Assembly: GCA_900540875.1 (NCBI GenBank)
Contig: UQHT01000012.1
Span: 3,205-67,204 of the forward strand
Direction of reading: 5' to 3'
Source of the DNA: an uncultured Collinsella sp.
GTDB taxonomy: Bacteria; Actinomycetota; Coriobacteriia; Coriobacteriales; Coriobacteriaceae
Length of the DNA: 64,000 nt
The position numbers and the translations under genes were made by a program. Numbering within the stretch: the first letter of the stretch is position 1; the number at the start of each line of letters is the position of its first letter. Positions 14,847 through 26,586 of this stretch are shown here, one piece after another. Below the pieces are notes generated by a model. The model was not told where the DNA came from and searched no databases. It saw only the letters and a program-made list of their open reading frames with translations.

Positions 14847-16286
14847 ATGGCGAACAACCATACCGCGGGCGCTGCCGCCCGCACCTTCGCGCCCAGCGAG
14901 CTTTGCCAGCGTATGCTGGCCAAAACCAGCAAGGGCACCTGCGGTCCCTGTATCCTGTATCTTGAGGATGGGACCATTTTTTATGGACGTGCATGCGGCG
15001 CCGAGGGCACCGCGACCGGCGAAGTCTGCTTCAACACCTCGCTTGAGGGCTACTTTGAGGTCATGACCGACCCGAGTTATGCCGGCCAAATTGTAACCAT
15101 GACCTATCCGCAGATCGGCAATTACGGTATCGACGAGACCGATGTCCAGTCGGCCTTCCCCGGCGACGCCGCGCGCCCTGCGAGCGCTCCGGCTATGCGC
15201 GGCATGATCGTTCGCGACATGTGCGCCACGCCTTCTAACTGGCGCTCGGCCGTCAGCGTGCCGGAGTACCTGCGCGCTCACGGCATCGTCGCTATCGAGG
15301 GTGTCGACACCCGCGCTCTGGTGCGCCATCTGCGCGACAATGGTTCCAAGATGGGCATTATCTCGACCGAGATCTTCGACGTCGACGAGCTTGCCGAGCG
15401 TCTGGCCGCAGCGCCCACGCTGGTAGGCGAGAACCTGGTCAAGACCGTAAGTTGCCCCGCGCCTCACAAGTTTGTGGCCGCCGACCTGCCTGCCACGCAT
15501 GACTTTGCGCTTGCGGTTGCCGCTCCTGCCCGTCACAAAGTGGTCGCCTACGACTGCGGTGTGAAGCGCGGCATTCTGGAGGGCCTGGTCCGCGCCGGCT
15601 GCGACCTTACCGTCGTGCCGTGGGATACGCCCGCCCAGCAGGTGCTCGACATGAATCCCGATGGCGTCTTTTTGTCCAACGGCCCCGGCGACCCCGATGC
15701 CGTGGTGGAGACCTACGAGCAGGTACAGCAGCTGATCGGCAAGGTGCCGGTCTTTGGTATTTGTCTTGGTCACCAGATGATCAGCCTGGCCTGCGGCGCC
15801 CAGATGGAAAAGCTTAAGTTCGGTCACCGCGGTGGCAACCAGCCGGTCATGAACCTGGTAAGCCGCCGCGTGGAGATCACCGCGCAAAACCATGGCTTTG
15901 GCCTGCTGTTCCCCAGCTTGGGCGAACTGATCCCCGCGCTTTCCGGCGGCGAAACCGAGCATGCGGCCGATGGCGACCTGCGCGCCTGGGTGCGTCGCGG
16001 CGTCGCGCCGGTCGTGATGAACGAGCGCTTTGGTCGCATTCGCCTGACACATGTGAACCTCAACGACGGCACCGCCGAGGGCATCCAGCTGCTCGACGCC
16101 CCGTGTTTCTCGGTCCAGTACCACCCCGAGGCTTCGCCCGGCCCCACCGATGCCCACTATCTCTTTACCGCCTTTACGCGACTCATGGACGGCGAGGAGA
16201 ACTACCTGGACATCGACACCGCGAAGGACCGCCTCGCCGGCTGGAATTTCGCCGAGTCCGAGAACGCTGCGACCGAGGAGAACTAA
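14847..16286 (+). CDS. carA: Carbamoyl-phosphate synthase small (glutaminase) subunit
   Basis: 479 residues from the ATG at 14847, behind AAGGAG. CarA hydrolyses glutamine and passes ammonia through a tunnel to CarB. It opens with a family-type N-terminal domain (YLEDGTIFYGRACGAEGTATGEVCFNTSLEGY) and ends in a class I glutamine amidotransferase domain with the nucleophile in VFGICLGHQM and the His-Glu pair in YHPEASPGPTDA. The length exceeds the usual 370-390; extra residues lie around 110-130, 220-240, 385-405 and at the C-terminus. It ends one base before carB. Confidence 0.97.
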   Translation: MANNHTAGAAARTFAPSELCQRMLAKTSKGTCGPCILYLEDGTIFYGRACGAEGTATGEVCFNTSLEGYFEVMTDPSYAGQIVTMTYPQIGNYGIDETDVQSAFPGDAARPASAPAMRGMIVRDMCATPSNWRSAVSVPEYLRAHGIVAIEGVDTRALVRHLRDNGSKMGIISTEIFDVDELAERLAAAPTLVGENLVKTVSCPAPHKFVAADLPATHDFALAVAAPARHKVVAYDCGVKRGILEGLVRAGCDLTVVPWDTPAQQVLDMNPDGVFLSNGPGDPDAVVETYEQVQQLIGKVPVFGICLGHQMISLACGAQMEKLKFGHRGGNQPVMNLVSRRVEITAQNHGFGLLFPSLGELIPALSGGETEHAADGDLRAWVRRGVAPVVMNERFGRIRLTHVNLNDGTAEGIQLLDAPCFSVQYHPEASPGPTDAHYLFTAFTRLMDGEENYLDIDTAKDRLAGWNFAESENAATEEN

Positions 16287-16287
16287 C

Positions 16288-19602
<3,315 letters not shown>

Positions 19603-19614
19603 GTTGAGCTGTCC

Positions 19615-19700
19615 GGCCGGGGGCGGGAGGCGGACACTTTCTCTCGGAAACTGGGCTTCGCGAAGTTTTCCGAGAGAAAGGACTGCCTCCCGCCCCGGCC
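19615..19700. repeat. Very large hairpin, GGGCTTCGCGAAG-loop family, copy 1
   Basis: Outer arms GGCCGGGGGCGGGAGGC / GCCTCCCGCCCCGGCC and inner arms CTTTCTCTCGGAAA / TTTTCCGAGAGAAAG enclose CTGGGCTTCGCGAAG. The inner 45 bases match the reverse complement of 19859-19930 almost exactly, while the outer arms differ. Confidence 0.85.
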
Positions 19701-19773
19701 TGCGGTGACTCGGTAGCACCGTGTGCTGCCGAAGGGGCTTTGCGCGATGACTAGGGCAAAATAGAAAATGAGT

Positions 19774-19809
19774 GTGGGCTCTGCCGTTCATTCGAACGGC
19801 AGAGCCCAC
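19774..19809. terminator. Terminator between carB and purE
   Basis: GTGGGCTCTGCCGTT and AACGGCAGAGCCCAC form a perfect 15-bp stem with a 6-base loop, followed by GTTAATATTT. Confidence 0.7.
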
Positions 19810-19858
19810 GTTAATATTTCAGCTAACGTACGTCATGGCAATCCCTGGTAGGTCGCAG

Positions 19859-19930
19859 GGTGGCGGCTGAGCCTTTCCCTCGGGAAACTTCGCGAAGCCC
19901 AGTTCCCGAGGGAAAGGCTCAGCCGCCACC
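19859..19930. repeat. Very large hairpin, GGGCTTCGCGAAG-loop family, copy 2 (inverted)
   Basis: A perfect 28-bp stem starting GGTGGCGGCTGAGCC encloses ACTTCGCGAAGCCCAG. The core is the reverse complement of the one in copy 1, but the outer stem sequence differs. Confidence 0.85.
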
Positions 19931-20025
19931 ACAAAGACCGCAGGGACGGGAGCAGCTATACTACTCTCAGTAGTTAAGGGTCGCGGATCCGCCGCGTCAC
20001 CGCTCTCAACAGGAGGTCTTTGTTT

Positions 20026-20490
20026 ATGGCAGATCAGAAGCCGGTTGTCGGGATCATCATGGGCTCCAAGTCCGATCTGGGCGTTATGGAGGGCTGCACC
20101 GCCGAGCTCGAGGCACTGGGTGTGCCCTATGAGCTCGTCATTGCGAGCGCGCACCGCACGCCGGCGAAGGTCCACGAGTGGGCTTCGACTGCCGCCGATC
20201 GCGGTATCAAAGTGATTATCGCCGCCGCCGGCAAGGCCGCTCACTTGGGTGGTGTCGTGGCTGCCTTTACGCCGCTGCCGGTTATCGGCGTGCCTATGAA
20301 GACGAGTGACCTGGGCGGCATGGATTCGCTGCTATCGATGGTGCAGATGCCTTCGGGCGTGCCCGTGGCCTGCGTTGCCATCAACGGCGCCAAGAACGCC
20401 GCCATCTATGCCACGCAGATTCTGGGTGCTTGCGACCCCGAGTACCGCAAGGTTATCGAGAAGATGAAGCAGGAGATGGCTGACGCCTAA
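20026..20490 (+). CDS. purE: N5-carboxyaminoimidazole ribonucleotide mutase
   Basis: 154 residues from the ATG at 20026 (AGGAGGT 8 bases upstream; the ATG at 20020 overlaps that spacing). PurE moves the carboxyl group of N5-CAIR to give CAIR in purine synthesis. Signatures are GIIMGSKSDLGVM, the class I active-site SAHRTP, AAAGKAAHLGGVVAA and PVIGVPMKTSDLGGMDSLLSMVQMPSGVPVA. Class I PurE normally works with PurK, which is not in this window. The sortase gene follows 35 bases later. Confidence 0.96.
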   Translation: MADQKPVVGIIMGSKSDLGVMEGCTAELEALGVPYELVIASAHRTPAKVHEWASTAADRGIKVIIAAAGKAAHLGGVVAAFTPLPVIGVPMKTSDLGGMDSLLSMVQMPSGVPVACVAINGAKNAAIYATQILGACDPEYRKVIEKMKQEMADA

Positions 20491-20525
20491 GCGTTCCGCC
20501 GTTTCACCGCAGTATAAGGAGAGCC

Positions 20526-21524
20526 ATGTCCGATTATCAGGGAAAACGATTCAAGGCTTCTCAGATTCCCGATCCGTCGAAGCCAGGTGCTGCCCGTGCG
20601 GCACAGCAGGGTCGGACATCCTCTCCTCAGCAGCCGCGCGCGCCGCGCCCCGTGACACCGGCGACGCATCGTCGACAGGACGCGCCGGCCGCATATCGTC
20701 CTTCGTCTTATAGCTCCGCTAAGAAGCCGCCCCGGTCCTCATCGCATGCCGCGCCGTCGGATTGCACCGAGCCGCCGCGCAAAAAGCGCCGCTCCATTAT
20801 TCCCATTCTGCTCATCATCATCGGTATCGGCCTGATTGTCGCCGCCGCCGCTATCTTTATTAATGCCCAGATTGGCTATAAGCAGGCGAGCGATTCGTAT
20901 CAGAAAATCGAGAAGCAATATGTAAGCGATAAGGATGCCAGCGGCGTGCCGATTATCGACTTTGATGCGCTTGCTCAGACGAACCCCGAGATTGTGGGTT
21001 GGATTTACGTGCCGGGAACCAACATCAACTATCCCGTGGTACAGACCAACAACAACTCCAAGTACCTCAACACGCTGTTCGACGGCACCGCCAATGCCTC
21101 GGGAGCCATCTTCTTGGATAGCGACGACACCGCGCCGGGCATGGTGGATCAGCAGACCACGATTTACGGTCATCACATGAACGACGGTTCGATGTTCAAT
21201 GTGATTTCGGGTACGACCGATCAGGCGACGTTCGACAGCATAGAATACGTGTACTACATTACGCGCGATGCGACGTATAAGTTGCGCCCACTGGCGACCA
21301 AGGTGGTCGAGGACACGTATGCCAAGGCGCGCACGCCCAACTTTGAGGGCGATGACGGACTGAAGAATTATCTGTCCGAGATGCTCAACGGTGCCTCTGC
21401 CGTGGCGAGCGATGCCACCGACCGCGCCGCCTCGTCAACGAAGGTCGTAACGCTTGTGACCTGCCGTTCGCTGTCATTTAGCAATACGCGCGCCGTCATG
21501 GTGCTCACGCCGGTCGAGGAATAG
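20526..21524 (+). CDS. Class B-type sortase
   Basis: 332 residues. A Pro/Ser/Ala-rich cytoplasmic segment (1-92) precedes one signal-anchor helix (about 93-115, SIIPILLIIIGIGLIVAAAA). The catalytic domain has NPEIVGWIYVPGTNINYPVVQ, the histidine in TTIYGHHMNDGSMF (about residue 216), the cysteine in VTLVTCRS (about 312) and the arginine in FSNTRAV (about 320). This is the class B arrangement. Sortases cut surface proteins at a sorting motif and join them to the wall or a pilus. The two LAATG proteins at 35428 and 37253 are possible substrates but lie 14 kb away. AAGGAG precedes the ATG. Confidence 0.88.
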   Translation: MSDYQGKRFKASQIPDPSKPGAARAAQQGRTSSPQQPRAPRPVTPATHRRQDAPAAYRPSSYSSAKKPPRSSSHAAPSDCTEPPRKKRRSIIPILLIIIGIGLIVAAAAIFINAQIGYKQASDSYQKIEKQYVSDKDASGVPIIDFDALAQTNPEIVGWIYVPGTNINYPVVQTNNNSKYLNTLFDGTANASGAIFLDSDDTAPGMVDQQTTIYGHHMNDGSMFNVISGTTDQATFDSIEYVYYITRDATYKLRPLATKVVEDTYAKARTPNFEGDDGLKNYLSEMLNGASAVASDATDRAASSTKVVTLVTCRSLSFSNTRAVMVLTPVEE

Positions 21525-21535
21525 ATTGTTGAGAG

Positions 21536-21597
21536 TGGCCCATTTGTCGGGTGAGGTGGCTGGGGTAGCTAAAAAGCCCCGTCCCAAATGAGCTACT
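21536..21597. repeat. Imperfect palindrome before the MoaE-like gene
   Basis: GTGGCCCATTTGTC and GTCCCAAATGAGCTAC are imperfect inverted arms around GGCTGGGGTAGCTAAAAAGCCCC, which itself resembles a terminator. A related pair of arms stands at 11748-11766 and 11818-11835. Confidence 0.4.
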
Positions 21598-21621
21598 CGA
21601 CGACGGTAAAAAGGAGAAATG

Positions 21622-22038
21622 ATGCTTGAAAGTGGCAAACCGATGCCTTCGATTGATGCTTGGCTGCGCGAGGCCAAGGCCGATTCGTCGGCATCTGCGT
21701 GCGGTATGTACCTGACGCATAACGGTGTGGTGCGTGCGACGCCTAAGTCCGAGGTGCGCGGGGTCGAGACAGATGGTGTGGCGCCTGGACATAAGGTGGG
21801 CGGCATGGTGTTTGGCTTCGATGCCCAGAAGGTGCAGGCCGCTATCGAGGCAACGCGCGCGATGCCGGGTATCGGCTATGCGCGCGTGTGGCTGGCGAGC
21901 GGCGAGCTTACCGTGGGCGACGACATCATGCTCGTGCTCATTGGTGGGGACATTCGCCCGCATGTGGTCGATGCACTGCAGGCGCTCGTCGGTACCATCA
22001 AAAATGAGTGTGTGAGCGAGGTCGAGCGCGAGGCGTAA
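21622..22038 (+). CDS. MoaE-like protein (molybdopterin synthase large-subunit homologue)
   Basis: 138 residues from the ATG at 21622; AAGGAG gives better spacing to it than to the ATG at 21619. The central ELTVGDDIMLVLIGGDIRPHVVDALQALVGTIKNE resembles the C-terminal part of MoaE, which converts precursor Z to molybdopterin together with MoaD. The N-terminal HNGVVRATPKSEV is only loosely MoaE-like, and several MoaE active-site regions are not obvious. No other moa gene is nearby, so a divergent function is possible. Confidence 0.55.
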   Translation: MLESGKPMPSIDAWLREAKADSSASACGMYLTHNGVVRATPKSEVRGVETDGVAPGHKVGGMVFGFDAQKVQAAIEATRAMPGIGYARVWLASGELTVGDDIMLVLIGGDIRPHVVDALQALVGTIKNECVSEVEREA

Positions 22039-22061
22039 TGCCGGCAGCAGCACTCGCCAAC

Positions 22062-22105
22062 AAAAAGCCCGCTGGCAGTTCAAATCAGTCTGCCAGCGGG
22101 CTTTT
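22062..22105. terminator. Bidirectional terminator
   Basis: AAAAGCCCGCTGGCAG and CTGCCAGCGGGCTTTT form a perfect stem with A- and T-runs on both sides, serving the convergent genes ending at 22038 and 22139. Confidence 0.92.
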
Positions 22106-22138
22106 CCGTGCGTTGGAAAATCTCGGCATTGCTTGGCG

Positions 22139-23368
22139 CTACACGCGCGTTGCATCCTTGGGACTCATGGTCATGCTCTGGAAGCGGTTCTCCATATAGT
22201 CGTTATCGAAATACTTGCCGTAGAACTGCGCGACGGGAATGTCCGGCTCCGTGCCGTTAACGCGCTGGTACCAGTAGTCGAGCGACTGCAGCGTCATGAC
22301 GCCGTCGACCAGCATGATAACGGTAAAGATGACGGTGGCCGAGTAGCGGCTCTTCCAGGGGATCTTGTTGATAAGCTTAAGCAGCCTCGGCAGCAGCAGC
22401 TTGATCCAGATGAGGCCGCCCAGGCCCCACAGGCAGGCGAAGCCCGTGCAGGTGCGTCCGCCCGTGAGGACCACGAGCGGATCGGGCAAACCGAACAGCG
22501 TTATGTGCGAGTAGCTCCACGAGACCACGCCAAACGCGGTCTGCATAAACCAGCCCACGAACACCTCAAAGCTGGCGCCGAGCAGGGCGCTCACCAGGAA
22601 AATGATGATGGGGTTCTTTTTGTAGAAGCGGTTAAGCACCATGGTCATGAGCACGGCGCCAAATCCGTAGATGGGACTGAAGGGACCAAACAGCATGCCG
22701 GCGCGGTTCTGGTAGACGCCCGGGTCGTCGACCGTCATGTGCCAGATGTCCTCGGCGATCAGGCCGAGCACGCAGCAGACAAAGAATACCCAGAACAGGT
22801 TGAAGTAGTTGAGCTTGATGTAGCCTTCGCCGGTTTCATCGCGCCCGAGCATGCCCTCGGCGGCGGCGTCGCGGTCGAGCATCTCCTGCAGGCGGCGCTG
22901 CAGTTCGCGCTCCTGGCGCAGCGTGGGGTCGACGGTTGCCGAAAGTGCGACGAGGATGCCGAGCTGGATCGCGGGACGCAGCAGGAAGGGCCCGATGCCC
23001 TGGAGCATCACGTCGACCAAAAGCTCGACGACGGTGAATGCAATAAGGATGTAGGACAGGCGGGCGGCGTTGCGGCGCTGGTTTTTGATAAGGTCCAGGC
23101 CAAAGATGATTAGGATGACGGCGCTTGCCGCAGAGAGCATGATGCCGGCGACGATAAGGCCGACTGCGACGAGCGTGTTGTCGCCGAGCTTTTCGGTGGC
23201 GTTGCCGTTAACAAGTGCCGTGATGACCTGCCACATAAAGGCAGCGACCGACGGGAGCGTGCCCACGCCGGAAAGGATGCACAGGACGGCGTACACCTTA
23301 ATGATGAGGGGAATCTTCTTGACCTCTGTGGCGCTGGGGACGCTGGGGTCGAGTTCGTTTCGATCCAT
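22139..23368 (-). CDS. Putative ABC-transporter type IV (CmpB-like) membrane protein
   Basis: 409 residues with about nine hydrophobic segments. The N-terminal third is a four-helix membrane unit (VYAVLCILSGVGTLPSVAAFMW, TLVAVGLIVAGIMLS). A charged linker (RQERELQRRLQEMLDRD) leads to a C-terminal half with GMLFGPFSPIYGFGAVLMTMVLN, the signature of the CmpB/type IV putative ABC permease family. No ATPase is encoded next to it, and the transport assignment for this family is tentative. GAAAGG precedes the ATG. It is divergent from purF. Confidence 0.7.
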   Translation of the reverse strand: MDRNELDPSVPSATEVKKIPLIIKVYAVLCILSGVGTLPSVAAFMWQVITALVNGNATEKLGDNTLVAVGLIVAGIMLSAASAVILIIFGLDLIKNQRRNAARLSYILIAFTVVELLVDVMLQGIGPFLLRPAIQLGILVALSATVDPTLRQERELQRRLQEMLDRDAAAEGMLGRDETGEGYIKLNYFNLFWVFFVCCVLGLIAEDIWHMTVDDPGVYQNRAGMLFGPFSPIYGFGAVLMTMVLNRFYKKNPIIIFLVSALLGASFEVFVGWFMQTAFGVVSWSYSHITLFGLPDPLVVLTGGRTCTGFACLWGLGGLIWIKLLLPRLLKLINKIPWKSRYSATVIFTVIMLVDGVMTLQSLDYWYQRVNGTEPDIPVAQFYGKYFDNDYMENRFQSMTMSPKDATRV

Positions 23369-23606
23369 ACAGAACCTTTCTCGCTTTGTTGTAGGTTATA
23401 AGGATACGCCGCCGACCTGCCAAAAGACAGGACGAACGTCCCAATTGCAACTTTGTAATCCCCAACGGCGGACGCGGCGGCCATCTGGGGGCGCGGGCAC
23501 TTACACTGGACAGACCGATAAAATGTTTGGCAACAAAACTGATTATTAGCTCGGTGGGCTTTTAAAAAGCGCTGCTCATGCGCTGGGGAGCACGTCGCGC
23601 CGTGCG

Positions 23607-23612
23607 TATAAT
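23607..23612 (+). promoter_or_regulatory. -10 element upstream of purF
   Basis: TATAAT stands 43 bases before the purF ATG in the divergent gap; the -35 region (TGGGGA at 17 bases) is poor. Confidence 0.4.
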
Positions 23613-23654
23613 AAGGCGGGTAACGCCAAAAATACGAGGCTCTGAGGGGATACC

Positions 23655-25325
23655 ATGTCTCAAGAAACCATCCGCGCGGCCGAGCGTGCCGCGGGACAGG
23701 TGAACACCATGTCGACGTATGATCCGGACTCCGACCAGCTGCATGAGGAATGTGGCATTTTCGGCGTATGGGCGCCCGATCGCGACGTGGCTCGACTGAC
23801 GTACTTTGGCCTGCGTGCGCTGCAGCACCGTGGCCAGGAATCGGCTGGAATCGCCGTGGGTGACGGCGGCACGGTTATGGTCCGCAAAGATCTGGGCCTG
23901 CTCGACCGCGTGTTCTCCAACGCCGACCTGTCGACGCTCTCCGGCCAGCTGGCCGTGGGCCACGTGCGCTATGGCACTGCCGGTGCCAAGAGCTGGGAAG
24001 CCTCTCAGCCGCACCTCTCTACCATCAATAGCGTCATTATCGCGCTCGCGCACAACGGCACCCTCGTCAACACCGACGAGCTGCGCCGTCAGCTGATCGA
24101 GCTGGGCGTGCCGTTCCTCTCCAATTCGGATTCCGAGGTCGCGACCAAGCTTATCGGCTACTTTACCCAGCGTACGGGCCACCTGCGCGAGGGTATTCGC
24201 AAGACCATGGAGCTCGTGCGCGGCGGCTACGCCATGACGCTCATCAACGAGCAGGCGCTCTACGCATTCCGCGATCCACACGGCATTCGCCCGCTCGTGC
24301 TGGGCAAGCTGGTGGACGAGGGTCTGGACCAGGCCGATGCCGCAGCCGTTTCGCAGCTGCCGTCGCAGGACGGCGCCGCGACGGTCGACTCCGCCGTCCG
24401 TGTCACGCGCGCCGGCGGCTGGGTCGTTGCTTCCGAGACCTGCGCACTCGACATCGTGGGTGCCGAGTACGTCCGTGACGTCCGTCCCGGCGAGATCTTG
24501 CGCATCAGCGCCGAGGGCCTGGTATCCGAGCAGGGCGTGCCTGCAGCCGAAGAGCCCGCCAACTGCATCTTTGAGCAGGTCTACTTTGCCCGCCCCGACT
24601 CCATCATGAACGGCAAGAGCGTCTATGCCTGCCGTTACGACATGGGTCGTCAGCTGGCACATGAGGAGCCTGTCGAGGCCGACCTGGTCATCGGCGTGCC
24701 CGACTCCGGCCTGCCGCCTGCGGAGGGGTATTCGCACGAGAGCGGTATTCCCTTTGGCGAGGGCCTTATCAAGAACCGCTACGTGGGCCGTACGTTTATC
24801 GAGCCTACGCAGGAGTTGCGCGCCATGGGCGTGCGTATGAAACTCAACCCGCTGCGCGACAACATCGAGGGCAAGCGCCTGGTCGTCATCGACGACTCCA
24901 TCGTGCGCGGCACCACCATGGTGCAGCTCGTCAAGATGCTGCGCAACGCCGGCGCCAAGGAGATTCATATCCGCATCAACTCGCCCGAGGTCATCTGGCC
25001 GTGCTTCTACGGTATCGATACCGACGTGCAGTCGCAGCTTGTCAGCGCCAACAAGACGGTCGACGAGATTTGCGAGTATATCGGCGCCGATTCGCTGGCC
25101 TTCCTTTCGGTCGAGGGCCTGCTTAAGGTCATGCCCAAGGGCGGTTACTGCGATGCGTGCTTTACCGGCCGCTACCCCGTGGCGATTCCCGAGAGCTTTG
25201 GCCGCGACAAGTTTATGGAGGGCTTTAAGCCCCGCAACCTGGACAAGCCGCTGCACTTTGACGACGACGCCGTGATCGAGAAATACGACGACCGCAGCTG
25301 GGAAGAGGAGCACGGCGAGGCATAA
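23655..25325 (+). CDS. purF: Amidophosphoribosyltransferase
   Basis: 556 residues. PurF catalyses the committed step of purine synthesis, transferring glutamine amide nitrogen to PRPP. The nucleophile is the cysteine of HEECGIFGVW (about residue 33), so about 32 residues form a removable propeptide. The N-terminal nucleophile glutaminase domain continues with LRALQHRGQESAGIA and LAVGHVRYGTAG. The phosphoribosyltransferase domain has the PRPP loop VVIDDSIVRGTTM (about 410) and the conserved CFYGIDT...SLAFLS region. The stop codon lies within a dispersed palindrome (25322-25365). Confidence 0.97.
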   Translation: MSQETIRAAERAAGQVNTMSTYDPDSDQLHEECGIFGVWAPDRDVARLTYFGLRALQHRGQESAGIAVGDGGTVMVRKDLGLLDRVFSNADLSTLSGQLAVGHVRYGTAGAKSWEASQPHLSTINSVIIALAHNGTLVNTDELRRQLIELGVPFLSNSDSEVATKLIGYFTQRTGHLREGIRKTMELVRGGYAMTLINEQALYAFRDPHGIRPLVLGKLVDEGLDQADAAAVSQLPSQDGAATVDSAVRVTRAGGWVVASETCALDIVGAEYVRDVRPGEILRISAEGLVSEQGVPAAEEPANCIFEQVYFARPDSIMNGKSVYACRYDMGRQLAHEEPVEADLVIGVPDSGLPPAEGYSHESGIPFGEGLIKNRYVGRTFIEPTQELRAMGVRMKLNPLRDNIEGKRLVVIDDSIVRGTTMVQLVKMLRNAGAKEIHIRINSPEVIWPCFYGIDTDVQSQLVSANKTVDEICEYIGADSLAFLSVEGLLKVMPKGGYCDACFTGRYPVAIPESFGRDKFMEGFKPRNLDKPLHFDDDAVIEKYDDRSWEEEHGEA

Positions 25326-25365
25326 AACCTGCCATATGGGGACAGGTTTATTTTGGTAGGTTTTA
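25322..25365. repeat. AAAACCTGCC palindrome family, copy 1
   Basis: ATAAAACCTGCCA and TGGTAGGTTTTAC arms enclose TATGGGGACAGGTTTATTT. The copy at 41244-41288 is the reverse complement with few changes; 41082-41122 is a diverged direct copy. It includes the purF stop codon and may terminate transcription. Confidence 0.8.
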
Positions 25366-25482
25366 CCTGCTGTTTTGTTGATATGACGGCGCGTGCTGTT
25401 ATGGCGCGCGCCGAAATGAACGCAACTATGAGCACCGTTTGGCGCCCGTGCGGCGCCACGGTAGTGGGAGAGGAAGGCTCAG

Positions 25483-26586
25483 ATGGGCGACAGCAAGCAT
25501 GTGACGTACGAGGACGCCGGCGTCGATACCGCCGAGGGCGGCCGCGCCGTCGACGCGATTAAGCAGATGGTCAAGGACACCAATCGCCCCGAGGTTATCG
25601 GCGGCATCGGCGGCTTCGGTGGCCTGTTCTCGGCTGCCGCGCTTAAGGATATGGAAGACCCGATCCTGATTAGCGGTACCGACGGCGTGGGCACCAAGCT
25701 CGTGCTCGCCCAGATCATGGACCGTCACGAGACGGTTGGCCAGGACCTGGTCGCTATGTGCGTCAACGACATTTTGGCTTCGGGCGCCGAGCCGCTGTTC
25801 TTCTTGGATTACGTTGCCATCGGTCATATCGAGGCCGAGCACATGGCAAAGATCATCAAGGGCGTGGCCGACGGCTGCAAACTCGCGGGCTGCGCGCTCG
25901 TGGGCGGCGAGATGGCCGAGCACCCGGGCGTCATGGCTCCGGCCGACTACGACCTCGCCGGCTTTACCGTGGGCGTCGTCGACCGTCCCAAGATGCTCGA
26001 CCCCGCAAACGTCCGCCCCGGCGACGTGATCCTGGGCCTGCCTTCCACCGGCGTGCACTCCAACGGCTACTCGCTCGTGCGCAAGGTCATCGGCGTCGAC
26101 GGCATCAAGCCGGGCACGCCCGAGGCCGCCGCTAAGGCCGAGGAGCTGAGCCGTCCGCTCGAGGAGCTCGGTGGCGCTTCGCTGGCTGACGCCCTGCTGG
26201 CCCCCACGCGCATTTATGTGAAGCCGATTCTTGAGCTGCTGCGCGGCGGCGCCAACGTGCATGCTATCGCCCACATCACCGGCGGCGGTATTACCGAGAA
26301 CCTCAACCGTGCGCTCGCCGATGACGTCGACGCCGTGGTCACCCGCAACGGTGCCGAGATGGGTTGGGACGTTCCGCCCGTCATCACCTACGTGTCGCGC
26401 CAGGCCGAGCTTGCGCCCAACGAGGCATGCAAGACCTTCAACATGGGCGTCGGCCTGTGTCTGATCGTCGCCCCCGAGGACGAGGCCGCGGTTACCGAGG
26501 CACTGGTCGCGCTGGGCGAGAAGCCGTTCCGCGTGGGCGAGTGCGTCGAGGGTTCCGGTAAGGTCGTGTACTCCGATGAGCGCTAA
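25483..26586 (+). CDS. purM: Phosphoribosylformylglycinamidine cyclo-ligase (AIR synthetase)
   Basis: 367 residues. PurM closes the imidazole ring of FGAM to form AIR with ATP. Family marks in order: VTYEDAGVDTAEGGRAVD near the N-terminus, GGIGGFGGLFS, DPILISGTDGVGTKL, HETVGQDLVAMCVNDILASGAEPLFFLDY, LVGGEMAEHPGVM, LPSTGVHSNGYSLVR and HITGGGITENL. GAGAGGAAGG precedes the ATG. The end overlaps purN by 11 bases, indicating translational coupling. Confidence 0.97.
   Translation: MGDSKHVTYEDAGVDTAEGGRAVDAIKQMVKDTNRPEVIGGIGGFGGLFSAAALKDMEDPILISGTDGVGTKLVLAQIMDRHETVGQDLVAMCVNDILASGAEPLFFLDYVAIGHIEAEHMAKIIKGVADGCKLAGCALVGGEMAEHPGVMAPADYDLAGFTVGVVDRPKMLDPANVRPGDVILGLPSTGVHSNGYSLVRKVIGVDGIKPGTPEAAAKAEELSRPLEELGGASLADALLAPTRIYVKPILELLRGGANVHAIAHITGGGITENLNRALADDVDAVVTRNGAEMGWDVPPVITYVSRQAELAPNEACKTFNMGVGLCLIVAPEDEAAVTEALVALGEKPFRVGECVEGSGKVVYSDER

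Larger units (their letters stand above)
19603..20025. other. carB-purE intergenic stretch with three large hairpins
   Basis: No gene is visible in these 420 bases. They contain two very long hairpins with a shared core (19615-19700 and 19859-19930), a simple terminator between them, and the purE ribosome-binding site. Confidence 0.8.
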
